NCBI GenBank assembly: GCA_946185805.1
Contig: CAMHKU010000023.1
Location: 1-32,311 of the forward strand
From: an uncultured Prevotellaceae bacterium
GTDB taxonomy: Bacteria; Bacteroidota; Bacteroidia; Bacteroidales; Bacteroidaceae
Length of the DNA: 32,311 nt
Direction of reading: 5' to 3'
Below, piece by piece: positions 9,108 to 17,126 of this stretch; positions within the stretch are counted from its first letter, which is position 1, and each line of letters begins with the position of its first letter. The translations under genes were made by a program, and so were the position numbers. The notes under the pieces were generated by a model. It saw only the letters and a list, made by a program, of their open reading frames with translations, made no database searches and was not told the DNA's origin.

Positions 9108-12100
9108 TTACTGCATGCGCTGCAGTCCTTCCCAGCGCACGTTCCATGAGCCGTCCTGCGGGAAGCCCGGGTTCATGGGCTGCTGGCAGCCGTCCCATCC
9201 GGCGCACATCATGGCAATGGCCGACAGCAGGGCACCGTTGCCGGGCAGGTAGAGGCGCAGGCGGTCGGCGGTCTGGAAATTGTGGCCGTTCTTCAGGTAG
9301 GTATTCTTCTGAGTGTTGATGAGCAGGGCGTCGAGGGCTGTGGCCGGCAATCCTAAGCGGGCGGCGGCCATGGCCACCATGCCGTAGTCCCAGCCCCAGG
9401 TAGTCTGCCAGTTCCAGTTCTTCATCACCCATCCCAGCGTGGTGGCCATCTTGGCAGGGTCATAGAGTGGGTGGCTCTCTGACAGGGGCAGCAGGCCGCA
9501 GGCTCCCAGCACTGCCGGGTGGTCGTTGCGGCACTTCTCGTCGAAGGTCTGCAGCGTGGTCTTTCCTTGCGTCGGCTGTGCAGCGGCGGTGCCGCTCCCT
9601 ACGGTGTCGAACGGGTCAAACGACGGCAGCCCGGCGGTCTTGCCCTTCGGCAGTCCGGCGGTGTAGATACTGCCGTCACGCAGCGGCAGGGGCGTAAGGC
9701 CGTCGGCAATGGCGTCCCAATGGGCGTTGCGCGCTTTGCCCATGCGCTCGCGCCAGGCGTTGGCCACATTGAGGCCGTACTGCCAGTAGGCCAGCTCAAA
9801 GGGATGGTTGAAGGAGAAGTCCTTCGACATCGACTCCTGCATGGCCGTGGCGCCTTGCAGGTAGTAGGGGGGCTGGGGCTTCTGGGGCTTCTGGGGCTTC
9901 TGGGGCTTCTGGGGCGACTGGGGCGACTGGGGCTTCTGGGAGAACTGGGAGAATTGGGAAAATTGGGCGCTTGTGGTAGCCTTGTTGACGAAGTCGGCCA
10001 TGAATTCGGCGGTCTCTTCTACCTGGGTGGCATATTTCTTCAGCGTCTCTGCCGTGGGGTTGGCGCGGTAGAGCTCCTCGGCCATATATATATAATGTGG
10101 CTGCTGCCAGATGAGGAACGAGCCCGTGTTAGAGGGCGCCTCGCCGGCCCAGGGGTCGGTCATCTTCATCCAGCGGATACCCTTGAAGCCCTGGCGCTGA
10201 GCTATCTGACGCGCCACGGGGTAGGCCACGTCGTTGTACCAGTCCATCACGCGGGCCACCACCTCGGGGCGGTTCCACAGGGCGAAGTCTACCATGTGCC
10301 ACCAGGTCATCTCCAGGTGGGGGCGGCCAAACCATGAGTTGTAGGTCAGGCCCGTCTCCTGCGGTGGCTGGGAGTTGGCGCAGTTCACCTGGGTGAGGTA
10401 TTGCGAGAGCACCACGCGGCGTTCCAGCTCGCGGGCGCGTGGGTCGGTGCACTGCGAGAAGTCGACGATGGCGCCCTGCTGCCACCAGCGGTTCCAGGAG
10501 CGGATGACGGCGCGCAACTCCTGGTCGAAGACCAAAGCCCCTCCTACAGCCCCCGAGGGGGCTTCATTAGTCTTAGATGCGGGATTGCCAGCAATTCCGC
10601 TTACAGTGGGCTTGCCAGCTATTGTAGCCCCCTCGGGGGCAGAAAGGGGAGCTGTATAGGTGGCTTTAAAGGCCAGCACGTCGCTGGTGGTGGTGAGGGT
10701 GAAGTAGTGGCGGTCGCACTCGGTGATGGTGGCGTCGCCCTCCCATTGCAGGGTCAGCGTGTAGCGGGTGCTGTCTATCTGGTGGTCAATGACGGCGTAG
10801 TCCTTGCCGCTACTGACGATGCGTGAGGTGTGGCGTCCGGGTTTCGTCAGGTCGGTGGCAGCGTCGGCATGGCGGCCGGTGGGGTAGGGCAGGCGGATGC
10901 TCACGCGGGCGCGGCCGTCCTTGAGCAGGGGCGTCTTGATGCGGTAGATGACGGCGTCCTTGTTCTGCAGGGCGGCGGTGGTCACCTCCACGGGCTGGCC
11001 GTCGGCGCGGAAGCTGCTCTCAATCTTGCCGTCGTAGAGCTGCAGCTCCTGGCGGATGTCGGTGAGGTCGCTCAGGGGGATGAGGTTATGGGGCTGCTGG
11101 GGCGACTGGGGCTTCTGGGGCTTCTGGGGCGACTGGGCCCCATTAGCCTCAGAAGCCCCATTAGCCCCATTAGCCCCATCACGATAAAGCTCTAAGCCGA
11201 TGATGCCGAGGTTCAGGCGGTGGGGGTTCACGCGGAAATATTCCGTGGCAGCCACGCGGCGGGCGTCGTCGCCCTTCGAGGCTTTATACTCTACGGCGTA
11301 AGCCTCAGGGTGGCCGTGGCCCAGGTCGAACGACTTCTCGCTGTCCTGCGGTTGGAGGCCGGCGGTGTTTTCGAACTTATGCCATCCCCAGTCGGACATA
11401 GCTGTCAGAGGCACACCTGCCTCATAGTCAAAATGGTACGACTGCATGCCGGTGACGTCGACCGTCGTGGCGAAGTGGCCGTTGCCCACGGTGAGCGAGG
11501 CCAGCGGGTCGGCCTCGGTGATGACGGGATTGTTGCGGCCCACCACGGCCGGACGGTTAATCTCGGCCAGGGTGTTGGCGGTGTCGTAGCCCAGCATCTC
11601 CATCTCCAGCGATGCCCAGATGAAGGGTCCGAGGCCCTTGGCGTCGTTGTCGCGGACTTTCTCTGAGAGGTAGTAGCTGTAGCTGCCGTCGCGGCGGCGG
11701 TTCTCCTTGACCGTGCCCTTGGGGTTGATCTTCTTCAGCGCGGCCTCCACCTCGGGGGTGGCGGCGGGGCCGAGACCGGCCACCGAGCAGCCGCTGGTCA
11801 GCGAGATGGTCTTATCCTCGTTGACGCGGATGAAGTTGTTGATGATGCCGCGATAGGCGCGGATGCCCGCATCGCGGTATTTGGCGCCGACGTAGCCCTT
11901 GCGGTAAGCCTTCAGCAGGGCGTAGGTGAACATGGCCGAGCAGGTAGATTCTAAGTAATTTCCCTCGCGGCCGGGGCTGTCCATCACCTGATACCACGTG
12001 CCGCTCTGCTTGTCCTGCCACTTCAGAATGGCGTCGAAGTCTTTCTTCAGCAGGTCGATGACCTCGTCGCGGCGGCTATAGCTCTCGGGCAGGGCGTCGA

Positions 12101-14288
12101 GCACCTCGATCAGAGCCATCGTGTACCAGCCCTGGGCACGGCCCCAGCAGTGCTGCGACAGACCCGTCTCGGGGTCGGCCCAGAAAGCCTTGCGCGTCTC
12201 GTCGTAGGCGTGGCGGTTGAGGCCCGTCTTCGGGTCGAGGGTGCGCTCGTAGGTTACCTTCAGCTGGTTGACGGCGTCGTCGTAGATGGCGAGGGTTTGG
12301 GGGGATAGGGGATTTTGGGGCTGCTGGGGCTTCTGGGGCTTCTGGGGCTTCTGGGAATTTTGGGGCTTCTGGGATTTTTGGGATTTTTGGGGATTATTGG
12401 TGATGGGGGCCGTCAGGCAACGGTAGGGCAGACCCATGAAGATGCCGTCGAGCCACACCTGATAGGCGTAGATGGCCTTGTGCCAGTAGACCTTGTCGGC
12501 CACGGTGCGCGGCTGGTTCTGCAGCTGCTTCATCATGGTCTGCATGGCCAGCAGGTTCTTCTTCTCGGGCCACTGCTGATACATGCGGGTGACGAAGTGG
12601 CCGGTACGGATGTTGTCGAGGTTGTAGTCGAGGATGTTGTAGCCGCGGATGTCGCCCTTCTCGTTGATCATCGTGTCGGTGTACTCCTGACAGTACTTGC
12701 GAATCTCGTCGCCGCCGTAGCGCAGGTAGGTGTCGAGCATGCCCTCAAGCTCGATGCCCATGACGTAGCTCCACTTGGGGCGGGTAGAGAAGTCGAGCAT
12801 ATACGACTTCGGCGTGCGCTTCATCTCCGAGTAGGTCATCCACTCGGAGTAGTGCTTATAGGGCATCTCCGTGAGACAGAGCGAACCGTTGCAGAAGTAA
12901 TTGTCGTAGTGGATGTTACGCGTCTGTCCGGTAATCTTGTTGCCCTGGGCCACGCCGTTGAAGCGGCAGTTCTTCACCATCACGTCGTAGACATTGCAGA
13001 CGGTGTCGAGGCCGATGATCAGGGCGCCATACTTAGACTTCTCGCTGGTGACATTCTCCATATAGACCTTGCGCACCGTGGGGTTGAAGCCTCGGCAGCA
13101 AATCTCGTTGTGCTCGTAGTCGAGGTTGATCTTCAGCACGGCCTCCTTGCACTGGCCCACCTTGATGTCCTTCATGTTGATGTTCTCGATGATGCCGCCG
13201 CGACACGAGTTGGTTTTGATACGCAGCACGCGCTCCAGACTGGGCGAGTCCATCACGCAGTCGTGGGCAAACACATTCTGGCAGCCGCCGCTGATTTCGG
13301 AGCCCACGACCACGCCGCCGTGGCCGTTTTTCATCTCGCAGCCTCGGATGATGATGTTCTTCGACGGCATGTTGCGCTCGCGGCCGTCGCGGTTGCGGCC
13401 GCTCTTGATGGCTATGCAGTCGTCGCCGGTGTTGAAGAAGCAGTCTTCTATCAGCACGCGGTCGCAGCACTCAGGGTCGCAGCCGTCGCCGTTGGGGCCG
13501 TCGTTGATCATCTTTACACGCCTGACGGTGATGTCGGTGGAGTGCAGGGGGTGGATTACCCAGAAGGGCGAGCGCAGCAGCGTGACATCCTCCAAGAGTA
13601 TGCGCTCACACTTGTTGAAGCTCACCAGCTGGGGGCGCAGGCCGTCCTTGGGGCCGAAGACGCGCTCCGGCGAGCGCTGTCCCTGCTCGTTGTACATAGG
13701 TATGCCGTCTTCGCCGTTCTTCAGCAGGCGTGGACGGGCCTCTATCTTCTGGGCTATCATGCCCTCGCGCCATCCAAACTTGGCGGCACCGCACCACGGC
13801 CACCAGGTCTCCTTGCTGCCGCCGCCGTCGATGGTGCCGCGACCGGTGACGGCAATGTCGGTCTGCTTGAAGGCATAGATGCAGGGCGAGAGGTTGAAGC
13901 ACTCAAGGCCCTCCCACGACGTCTCGACGATGGGGTAGAGTTCGGGCTCGAAGGCAAACAGCAGGGTGGCGCCCTCCTCCACGAAGAGGTTGACGTGGCT
14001 CTTCAGCGTGATGGCACCCGTGAGGAACGGCTCGCCGGCGGGCACGACAACGCGGCCGCCGCCTTTCTTCGAGCATTTATCAATGGCTTTCTGGATAGCT
14101 TTCTGGTTCTGGGCAGCCGTGTTGGTAGTCTTGGCGCCAAACTTGGTAATGAGGTAGTCCTCGCCGTCAATCTGCGGCTGCTGGATACTTTGCTCTATCT
14201 GCCGATAGAGAGCGTCGTCCCACGCTTGGGCGTGGCTCAACAGTGGAAGCAGCAGGCAGAGCAGCGTCAGGTGTAGTAACTTTTTCAT
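9108..14288 (-). CDS. Trifunctional-looking fusion: GH28 polygalacturonase + GH105 unsaturated galacturonyl hydrolase + C-terminal GH65/GH95-like (alpha/alpha)6 domain
   Basis: 1726 aa. GH28: NDGPNGDGCDPECCDRVLIEDCFFNTGDDCIAIKSGRNRDG...NGHGGVVVGSEISGG. GH105: HCWGRAQGWYTMALIEVLDALPESY...NYLESTCSAMFTYALLKAYRKGYV. C-terminus: PLASLTVGNGHFATTVDVTGMQSYHFDYEAG...WFGRPHLEMTWWHMVDFALWNRPE. The family of the third domain is an inference from pattern. Confidence 0.85.
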   Translation of the reverse strand: MKKLLHLTLLCLLLPLLSHAQAWDDALYRQIEQSIQQPQIDGEDYLITKFGAKTTNTAAQNQKAIQKAIDKCSKKGGGRVVVPAGEPFLTGAITLKSHVNLFVEEGATLLFAFEPELYPIVETSWEGLECFNLSPCIYAFKQTDIAVTGRGTIDGGGSKETWWPWCGAAKFGWREGMIAQKIEARPRLLKNGEDGIPMYNEQGQRSPERVFGPKDGLRPQLVSFNKCERILLEDVTLLRSPFWVIHPLHSTDITVRRVKMINDGPNGDGCDPECCDRVLIEDCFFNTGDDCIAIKSGRNRDGRERNMPSKNIIIRGCEMKNGHGGVVVGSEISGGCQNVFAHDCVMDSPSLERVLRIKTNSCRGGIIENINMKDIKVGQCKEAVLKINLDYEHNEICCRGFNPTVRKVYMENVTSEKSKYGALIIGLDTVCNVYDVMVKNCRFNGVAQGNKITGQTRNIHYDNYFCNGSLCLTEMPYKHYSEWMTYSEMKRTPKSYMLDFSTRPKWSYVMGIELEGMLDTYLRYGGDEIRKYCQEYTDTMINEKGDIRGYNILDYNLDNIRTGHFVTRMYQQWPEKKNLLAMQTMMKQLQNQPRTVADKVYWHKAIYAYQVWLDGIFMGLPYRCLTAPITNNPQKSQKSQKPQNSQKPQKPQKPQQPQNPLSPQTLAIYDDAVNQLKVTYERTLDPKTGLNRHAYDETRKAFWADPETGLSQHCWGRAQGWYTMALIEVLDALPESYSRRDEVIDLLKKDFDAILKWQDKQSGTWYQVMDSPGREGNYLESTCSAMFTYALLKAYRKGYVGAKYRDAGIRAYRGIINNFIRVNEDKTISLTSGCSVAGLGPAATPEVEAALKKINPKGTVKENRRRDGSYSYYLSEKVRDNDAKGLGPFIWASLEMEMLGYDTANTLAEINRPAVVGRNNPVITEADPLASLTVGNGHFATTVDVTGMQSYHFDYEAGVPLTAMSDWGWHKFENTAGLQPQDSEKSFDLGHGHPEAYAVEYKASKGDDARRVAATEYFRVNPHRLNLGIIGLELYRDGANGANGASEANGAQSPQKPQKPQSPQQPHNLIPLSDLTDIRQELQLYDGKIESSFRADGQPVEVTTAALQNKDAVIYRIKTPLLKDGRARVSIRLPYPTGRHADAATDLTKPGRHTSRIVSSGKDYAVIDHQIDSTRYTLTLQWEGDATITECDRHYFTLTTTSDVLAFKATYTAPLSAPEGATIAGKPTVSGIAGNPASKTNEAPSGAVGGALVFDQELRAVIRSWNRWWQQGAIVDFSQCTDPRARELERRVVLSQYLTQVNCANSQPPQETGLTYNSWFGRPHLEMTWWHMVDFALWNRPEVVARVMDWYNDVAYPVARQIAQRQGFKGIRWMKMTDPWAGEAPSNTGSFLIWQQPHYIYMAEELYRANPTAETLKKYATQVEETAEFMADFVNKATTSAQFSQFSQFSQKPQSPQSPQKPQKPQKPQKPQPPYYLQGATAMQESMSKDFSFNHPFELAYWQYGLNVANAWRERMGKARNAHWDAIADGLTPLPLRDGSIYTAGLPKGKTAGLPSFDPFDTVGSGTAAAQPTQGKTTLQTFDEKCRNDHPAVLGACGLLPLSESHPLYDPAKMATTLGWVMKNWNWQTTWGWDYGMVAMAAARLGLPATALDALLINTQKNTYLKNGHNFQTADRLRLYLPGNGALLSAIAMMCAGWDGCQQPMNPGFPQDGSWNVRWEGLQRMQ
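9867..9969 (-). repeat. Nonamer array 3 (GGGGN5 on + strand) inside the fusion CDS
   Basis: ggggcttct / ggggcgact / gggagaact repeated; encodes SQFSQFSQFSQKPQSPQSPQKPQKPQKPQKPQPPY. Confidence 0.95.
10541..10659 (-). repeat. Inverted pair of palindromic elements (core GCCCCCGAGGGGGC) in frame in the fusion CDS
   Basis: + strand acagcccccgagggggcttc and gtagccccctcgggggcagaaaggggag; encodes APLSAPEGATIAGKPTVSGIAGNPASKTNEAPSGAVGGAL. Confidence 0.8.
11090..11188. repeat. Nonamer array 2, changes strand orientation at a GGGCCC centre
   Basis: ggggcttctggggcttctggggcgactgggccccattagcctcagaagccccattagccccattagcccc; encodes GANGANGASEANGAQSPQKPQKPQSPQQPHN. Confidence 0.95.
12299..12394 (-). repeat. 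Nonamer array 1 inside the GH105 region of the fusion CDS
   Basis: ggggctgctggggcttctggggcttct...gggatttttgggatttttgggg; encodes NNPQKSQKSQKPQNSQKPQKPQKPQQPQNPLSPQ. Confidence 0.95.
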
Positions 14289-14318
14289 GTCGTGATAGAT
14301 TTAGTTCGTAGTTTCGTG

Positions 14319-14326
14319 CAAAGATA
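14319..14326 (-). promoter_or_regulatory. -7 promoter box (TATCTTTG) upstream of the GH28/GH105 fusion gene
   Basis: Exact TAnnTTTG on the minus strand, 30 bp upstream of the ATG at 14288. Confidence 0.55.
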
Positions 14327-14443
14327 CGTAAAAAGCACGAGACTACGAACTAATTAAGGTTTTTTATGACGTAATCGTTTTAGTGGTAACTCAGTCATGC
14401 TGACCTTCGATAAAGGAAAAAGGACACATGATGAGTGGTAACT

Positions 14444-15223
14444 TTAGTGGGCCAGGGCGTCGAAGAGTCGGTCCAGTGCCTGGTCGGCGTTGCCGCCGGC
14501 CTCGTCGAGCAGGGTGACGAACTTCGAACCGATGATGGCGCCGGCGGCATTGTCCTGGGCAGCCTTCAGCGTCTGGGCGTTGCTGATGCCGAAGCCAATC
14601 ATGCGGGGGTTGCGCAGCTGCATCTGGTCGATACGGCGGAAATACTCCTGCTTCTGCTCGTCGAAGCTCTGCTGCGCGCCGGTGATGGCGGCCGACGACA
14701 CCATATAGATAAAGCCGTCGGTATGCTGGTCGATGAAGCGGATACGCTCGTCAGAGGTCTCCGGCGTGATGAGCATGATGACGCGCAGGTCGTAGCGGTC
14801 GGCGGCGGGCTTGACGGTCGACAGATAGTCGTCGAAGGGCAGGTCGGGGATGATCATGCCGCTGACGCCCGCGTCGGCAGCAGCCTGGCAGAAGCGGTCG
14901 ATGCCGTAGTGCAGGATGGGGTTGAGGTAACCCATGAGGATGAGGGGAATCTGTACGTCGTCCTTGATGGCTTTCAGCTGCTCAAAAAGCAGCTGCACAC
15001 TCATGCCGTTCTTTAGGGCGCGGGTGGCTGCCGTCTGGATGACGGGGCCGTCGGCCAGTGGGTCGCTGAAGGGTATGCCCACTTCGATGAAGTCGATGCC
15101 ACGGCGCTGCATGGTTTTTATCACGTCGCCGGTGCCGTCGAGGGTAGGACAGCCGGCGCAAAAGTAGAGGCTCAAAAGCTTCTTGTCGCCACGGGTGGCG
15201 AATATTTGGTTGATTTTGTTCAT
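14444..15223 (-). CDS. trpA: Tryptophan synthase alpha subunit
   Basis: MNKINQIFATRGDKKLLSLYFCAGCPTLDGTGDVIKTMQRRGIDFIEVGIPFSDPLADGPVIQTAATRAL. The longer ORF start at 15325 runs through repeat DNA and is rejected. Confidence 0.97.
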   Translation of the reverse strand: MNKINQIFATRGDKKLLSLYFCAGCPTLDGTGDVIKTMQRRGIDFIEVGIPFSDPLADGPVIQTAATRALKNGMSVQLLFEQLKAIKDDVQIPLILMGYLNPILHYGIDRFCQAAADAGVSGMIIPDLPFDDYLSTVKPAADRYDLRVIMLITPETSDERIRFIDQHTDGFIYMVSSAAITGAQQSFDEQKQEYFRRIDQMQLRNPRMIGFGISNAQTLKAAQDNAAGAIIGSKFVTLLDEAGGNADQALDRLFDALAH

Positions 15224-15284
15224 GGGTGTTGGGTGTTGGGTGATGGGTGATGGGTGATGGGTGTTGGGTGATGGGTGATGGATG
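15224..15284 (-). repeat. Heptamer array H1 filling the whole trpF-trpA spacer
   Basis: Coding strand CATCCATCACCCATCACCCAACACCC...CAACACCC then ATG; unit CACCCAT/CACCCAA. Confidence 0.95.
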
Positions 15285-16124
15285 TTAGTTCTGTAGCTCG
15301 GTGAGGAAGTGCTTGAGGGCGTCAATGTCTTTGAGGCCGGGGGCGGTCTCGAAGCGTGAGTTCAGGTCGATGCCGATGCACTTGTCGGCGGGGAAACCGC
15401 CGACCGCATTAGCGGATGAGGCGAACAGTGAACGCAGGCGCGGCGCGTCGTCGGGGCCGATGCCGCCGCTGAGCAGGAAGGGCTTCTCGCCGTCGTAGGC
15501 CGCGAGGACGCTCCAGTCGAACTGCTGGCCACTGCCGCCGACGGTCTGGCATTTCGTGTCGAACAGGAAGTAGTCTACACAGTCGTCATACTGCTTGTAG
15601 AGGGCAATGTCGTCGGCACTGCTGACGCTGATGGCCTTGATGAACTTGATGCCGGGGCGGATGGCGCCGAGATGGATGGTGGGCGCACCATCGGCCATCG
15701 CTGCCGGGGCGCTGTCGCCCATGGCGGCGGGGTCGAGTGTGCGCCGCAGGTTGCGGATGAGCGTCGGCGTCTCGTGGCCGTGCAGCTGGATGAGGTCCAG
15801 TTGGAAGTTCACCACGCGCGTGATGATGTTCTGAGCCATCTCGTCGACAAACACACCCACTCTGAGCGGGGCGCCATGTGCGGCTTGAGGTAACTCACTC
15901 CCCCTCCCCTCGGAGGGGGCAGGGGGGAGGTCTCCCTCGGAGGGGGCAGGGGGGAGGTTCCCCCTGTCAGGAATAATCCCCGCATGGGTGGGAATCATCG
16001 TCACATTACGCGGCGAGCGGTCCCAGAAGATCATGCCTATCCAATCTACGCCTAAGGCGGCTATCTGGCGGATGTTCTCGCCGTCGCGCAGGCCACAAAC
16101 CTTGATTAATTTACGATTTACCAA
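15285..16124 (-). CDS. trpF: Phosphoribosylanthranilate isomerase with several low-complexity insertions; probable TTG start
   Basis: KLIKVCGLRDGENIRQIAALGVDWIGMIFWDRSPR...VGVFVDEMAQ...LIQLHGHE...FLLSGGIGPDD...CIGIDLNSRFE. Confidence 0.93.
   Translation of the reverse strand: MVNRKLIKVCGLRDGENIRQIAALGVDWIGMIFWDRSPRNVTMIPTHAGIIPDRGNLPPAPSEGDLPPAPSEGRGSELPQAAHGAPLRVGVFVDEMAQNIITRVVNFQLDLIQLHGHETPTLIRNLRRTLDPAAMGDSAPAAMADGAPTIHLGAIRPGIKFIKAISVSSADDIALYKQYDDCVDYFLFDTKCQTVGGSGQQFDWSVLAAYDGEKPFLLSGGIGPDDAPRLRSLFASSANAVGGFPADKCIGIDLNSRFETAPGLKDIDALKHFLTELQN
15384..15415 (-). repeat. Double palindrome inside trpF
   Basis: GTCGGCGG-GGAAA-CCGCCGAC followed by CCGC-ATTA-GCGG; encodes SSANAVGGFPADK just before the conserved GIDLNSRFE. 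Confidence 0.75.
15907..15960 (-). repeat. 27-bp tandem duplication inside trpF
   Basis: ccctcggagggggcaggggggaggt twice with 27-bp period; encodes LPPAPSEGD LPPAPSEGR. Confidence 0.95.
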
Positions 16125-16158
16125 TTTACTGTTTACAAATTTACGATTTACTATTTAG
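16108..16158 (-). repeat. Heptamer-like array H2 upstream of and into trpF
   Basis: Coding strand TAAATAG TAAATCG TAAATTTG TAAACAG TAAATTGG TAAATCG TAAATTA. Confidence 0.8.
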
Positions 16159-16326
16159 GTTATACAAGATTTTATGTGGGTCGAACCTTTGTTTTTGGAA
16201 AACAGGGAAAAACAAGAAAAACAGGGAAAAACAATGTTAGCCAACAGTATAAGGTTTTTATCGGTTTTTGGGGTTTTTATCTGTCTTTCAAAAACAATTA
16301 TTCATCCACACTAAATCTTGCGGAAC
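16159..16326. mobile_element. MITE/ERIC-like hairpin element, copy A (trpC-trpF spacer)
   Basis: 168 bp, imperfect terminal inverted repeats GTTATACAAGATTTTATGTGG / GTTCCGCAAGATTTAGTGTGG and self-complementary along nearly its whole length; homologous to 18191-18357. Confidence 0.8.
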
Positions 16327-16352
16327 TACTATTTACTTATATTTACTTTCTG

Positions 16353-17126
16353 TTACTCGCCGTTGACCTTGAGGATAAACTCGCGGAGGGTGGCGCCGGG
16401 GTCGGGAGTCTTCATGAATGTCTCGCCGATGAGGAAGCCTCGGAAGCCCGCCTGCCGCAGCTGACGGATGGTCTCTGGGCTGCTGATGCCGCTCTCGCTG
16501 ACGAGGGCCGTCTGCTTGGCGGCGATGGCATCGCCACACAATGAAAGAAGACGGTCGGCCAGGCGGAAGCTGTTCTCCACGTCGGTATGGAACGAGCCGA
16601 GGTTGCGGTTGTTGATGCCGCAGAGGTCGGGGCCGAGGGTGGCATATTCCAGTTCCTCTTCGCTGTGCATTTCAAGCAGTACCTCCAGCCCCAGCTCATG
16701 AGCAGAACTCATGAGCGCACGGCACTCCTGTTTCGTCAGACAGGCGGCGATGAGCAGCACCGCCGAGGCGCCGCAGAGCAGAGCCTCGTAGAGCTGCAGC
16801 TCGGAGACGACGAAGTTCTTGTAGAGCACGGGGATAGTGACGCCGCTGCGCCGCGCCTCGGTAATAAAACGGTCGTGGCCGCCGAAATATTGTTTGTCGG
16901 TGAGAATACTAAGCGCTGCGGCGCCGTTCTGCTGGTAGCTCAGGGGAATCTCGTCGGCACGCCCCTCTTCCTTGATCCACCCCTTCGACGGCGAGCGCCG
17001 CTTGAACTCGGCAATGATGCCCGTGGTGGAGGCCAGCAGCGCCTCTCTGAGCGATGGCTTCGGGGCGGTCATCAGTGCTAGCTCCTGCCGCTTGGTGGCG
17101 ATAATTTCTTGCAGGATGTCAGTCAT
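16353..17126 (-). CDS. trpC: Indole-3-glycerol phosphate synthase
   Basis: MTDILQEIIATKRQELALM...IIAEFKRRSPSKGWI...LSILTDKQYFGGHDRFI...CGINNRNLGSFHTDV...LVSESGISSPETI...FLIGETFMK. Confidence 0.97.
   Translation of the reverse strand: MTDILQEIIATKRQELALMTAPKPSLREALLASTTGIIAEFKRRSPSKGWIKEEGRADEIPLSYQQNGAAALSILTDKQYFGGHDRFITEARRSGVTIPVLYKNFVVSELQLYEALLCGASAVLLIAACLTKQECRALMSSAHELGLEVLLEMHSEEELEYATLGPDLCGINNRNLGSFHTDVENSFRLADRLLSLCGDAIAAKQTALVSESGISSPETIRQLRQAGFRGFLIGETFMKTPDPGATLREFILKVNGE

Noticed and set aside
12315-14276. 653-aa plus-strand ORF opposite the GH28/GH105 fusion
   Set aside because: Antisense shadow ORF of a GC-biased coding region (His/Val/Asp-rich low-complexity translation, no recognisable domain); the minus strand has clear catalytic motifs.
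14382-14443. Direct repeat AGTGGTAACT downstream of trpA
   Set aside because: Only a 10-bp match in two places; not enough to call an element or terminator.
15224-15325. N-terminal extension of TrpA (MTPSSTSSPSYRTNIHHPSPNTHHPSP...)
   Set aside because: Translation of the heptamer spacer and the 3' end of trpF; conserved TrpA starts at MNKINQIF.
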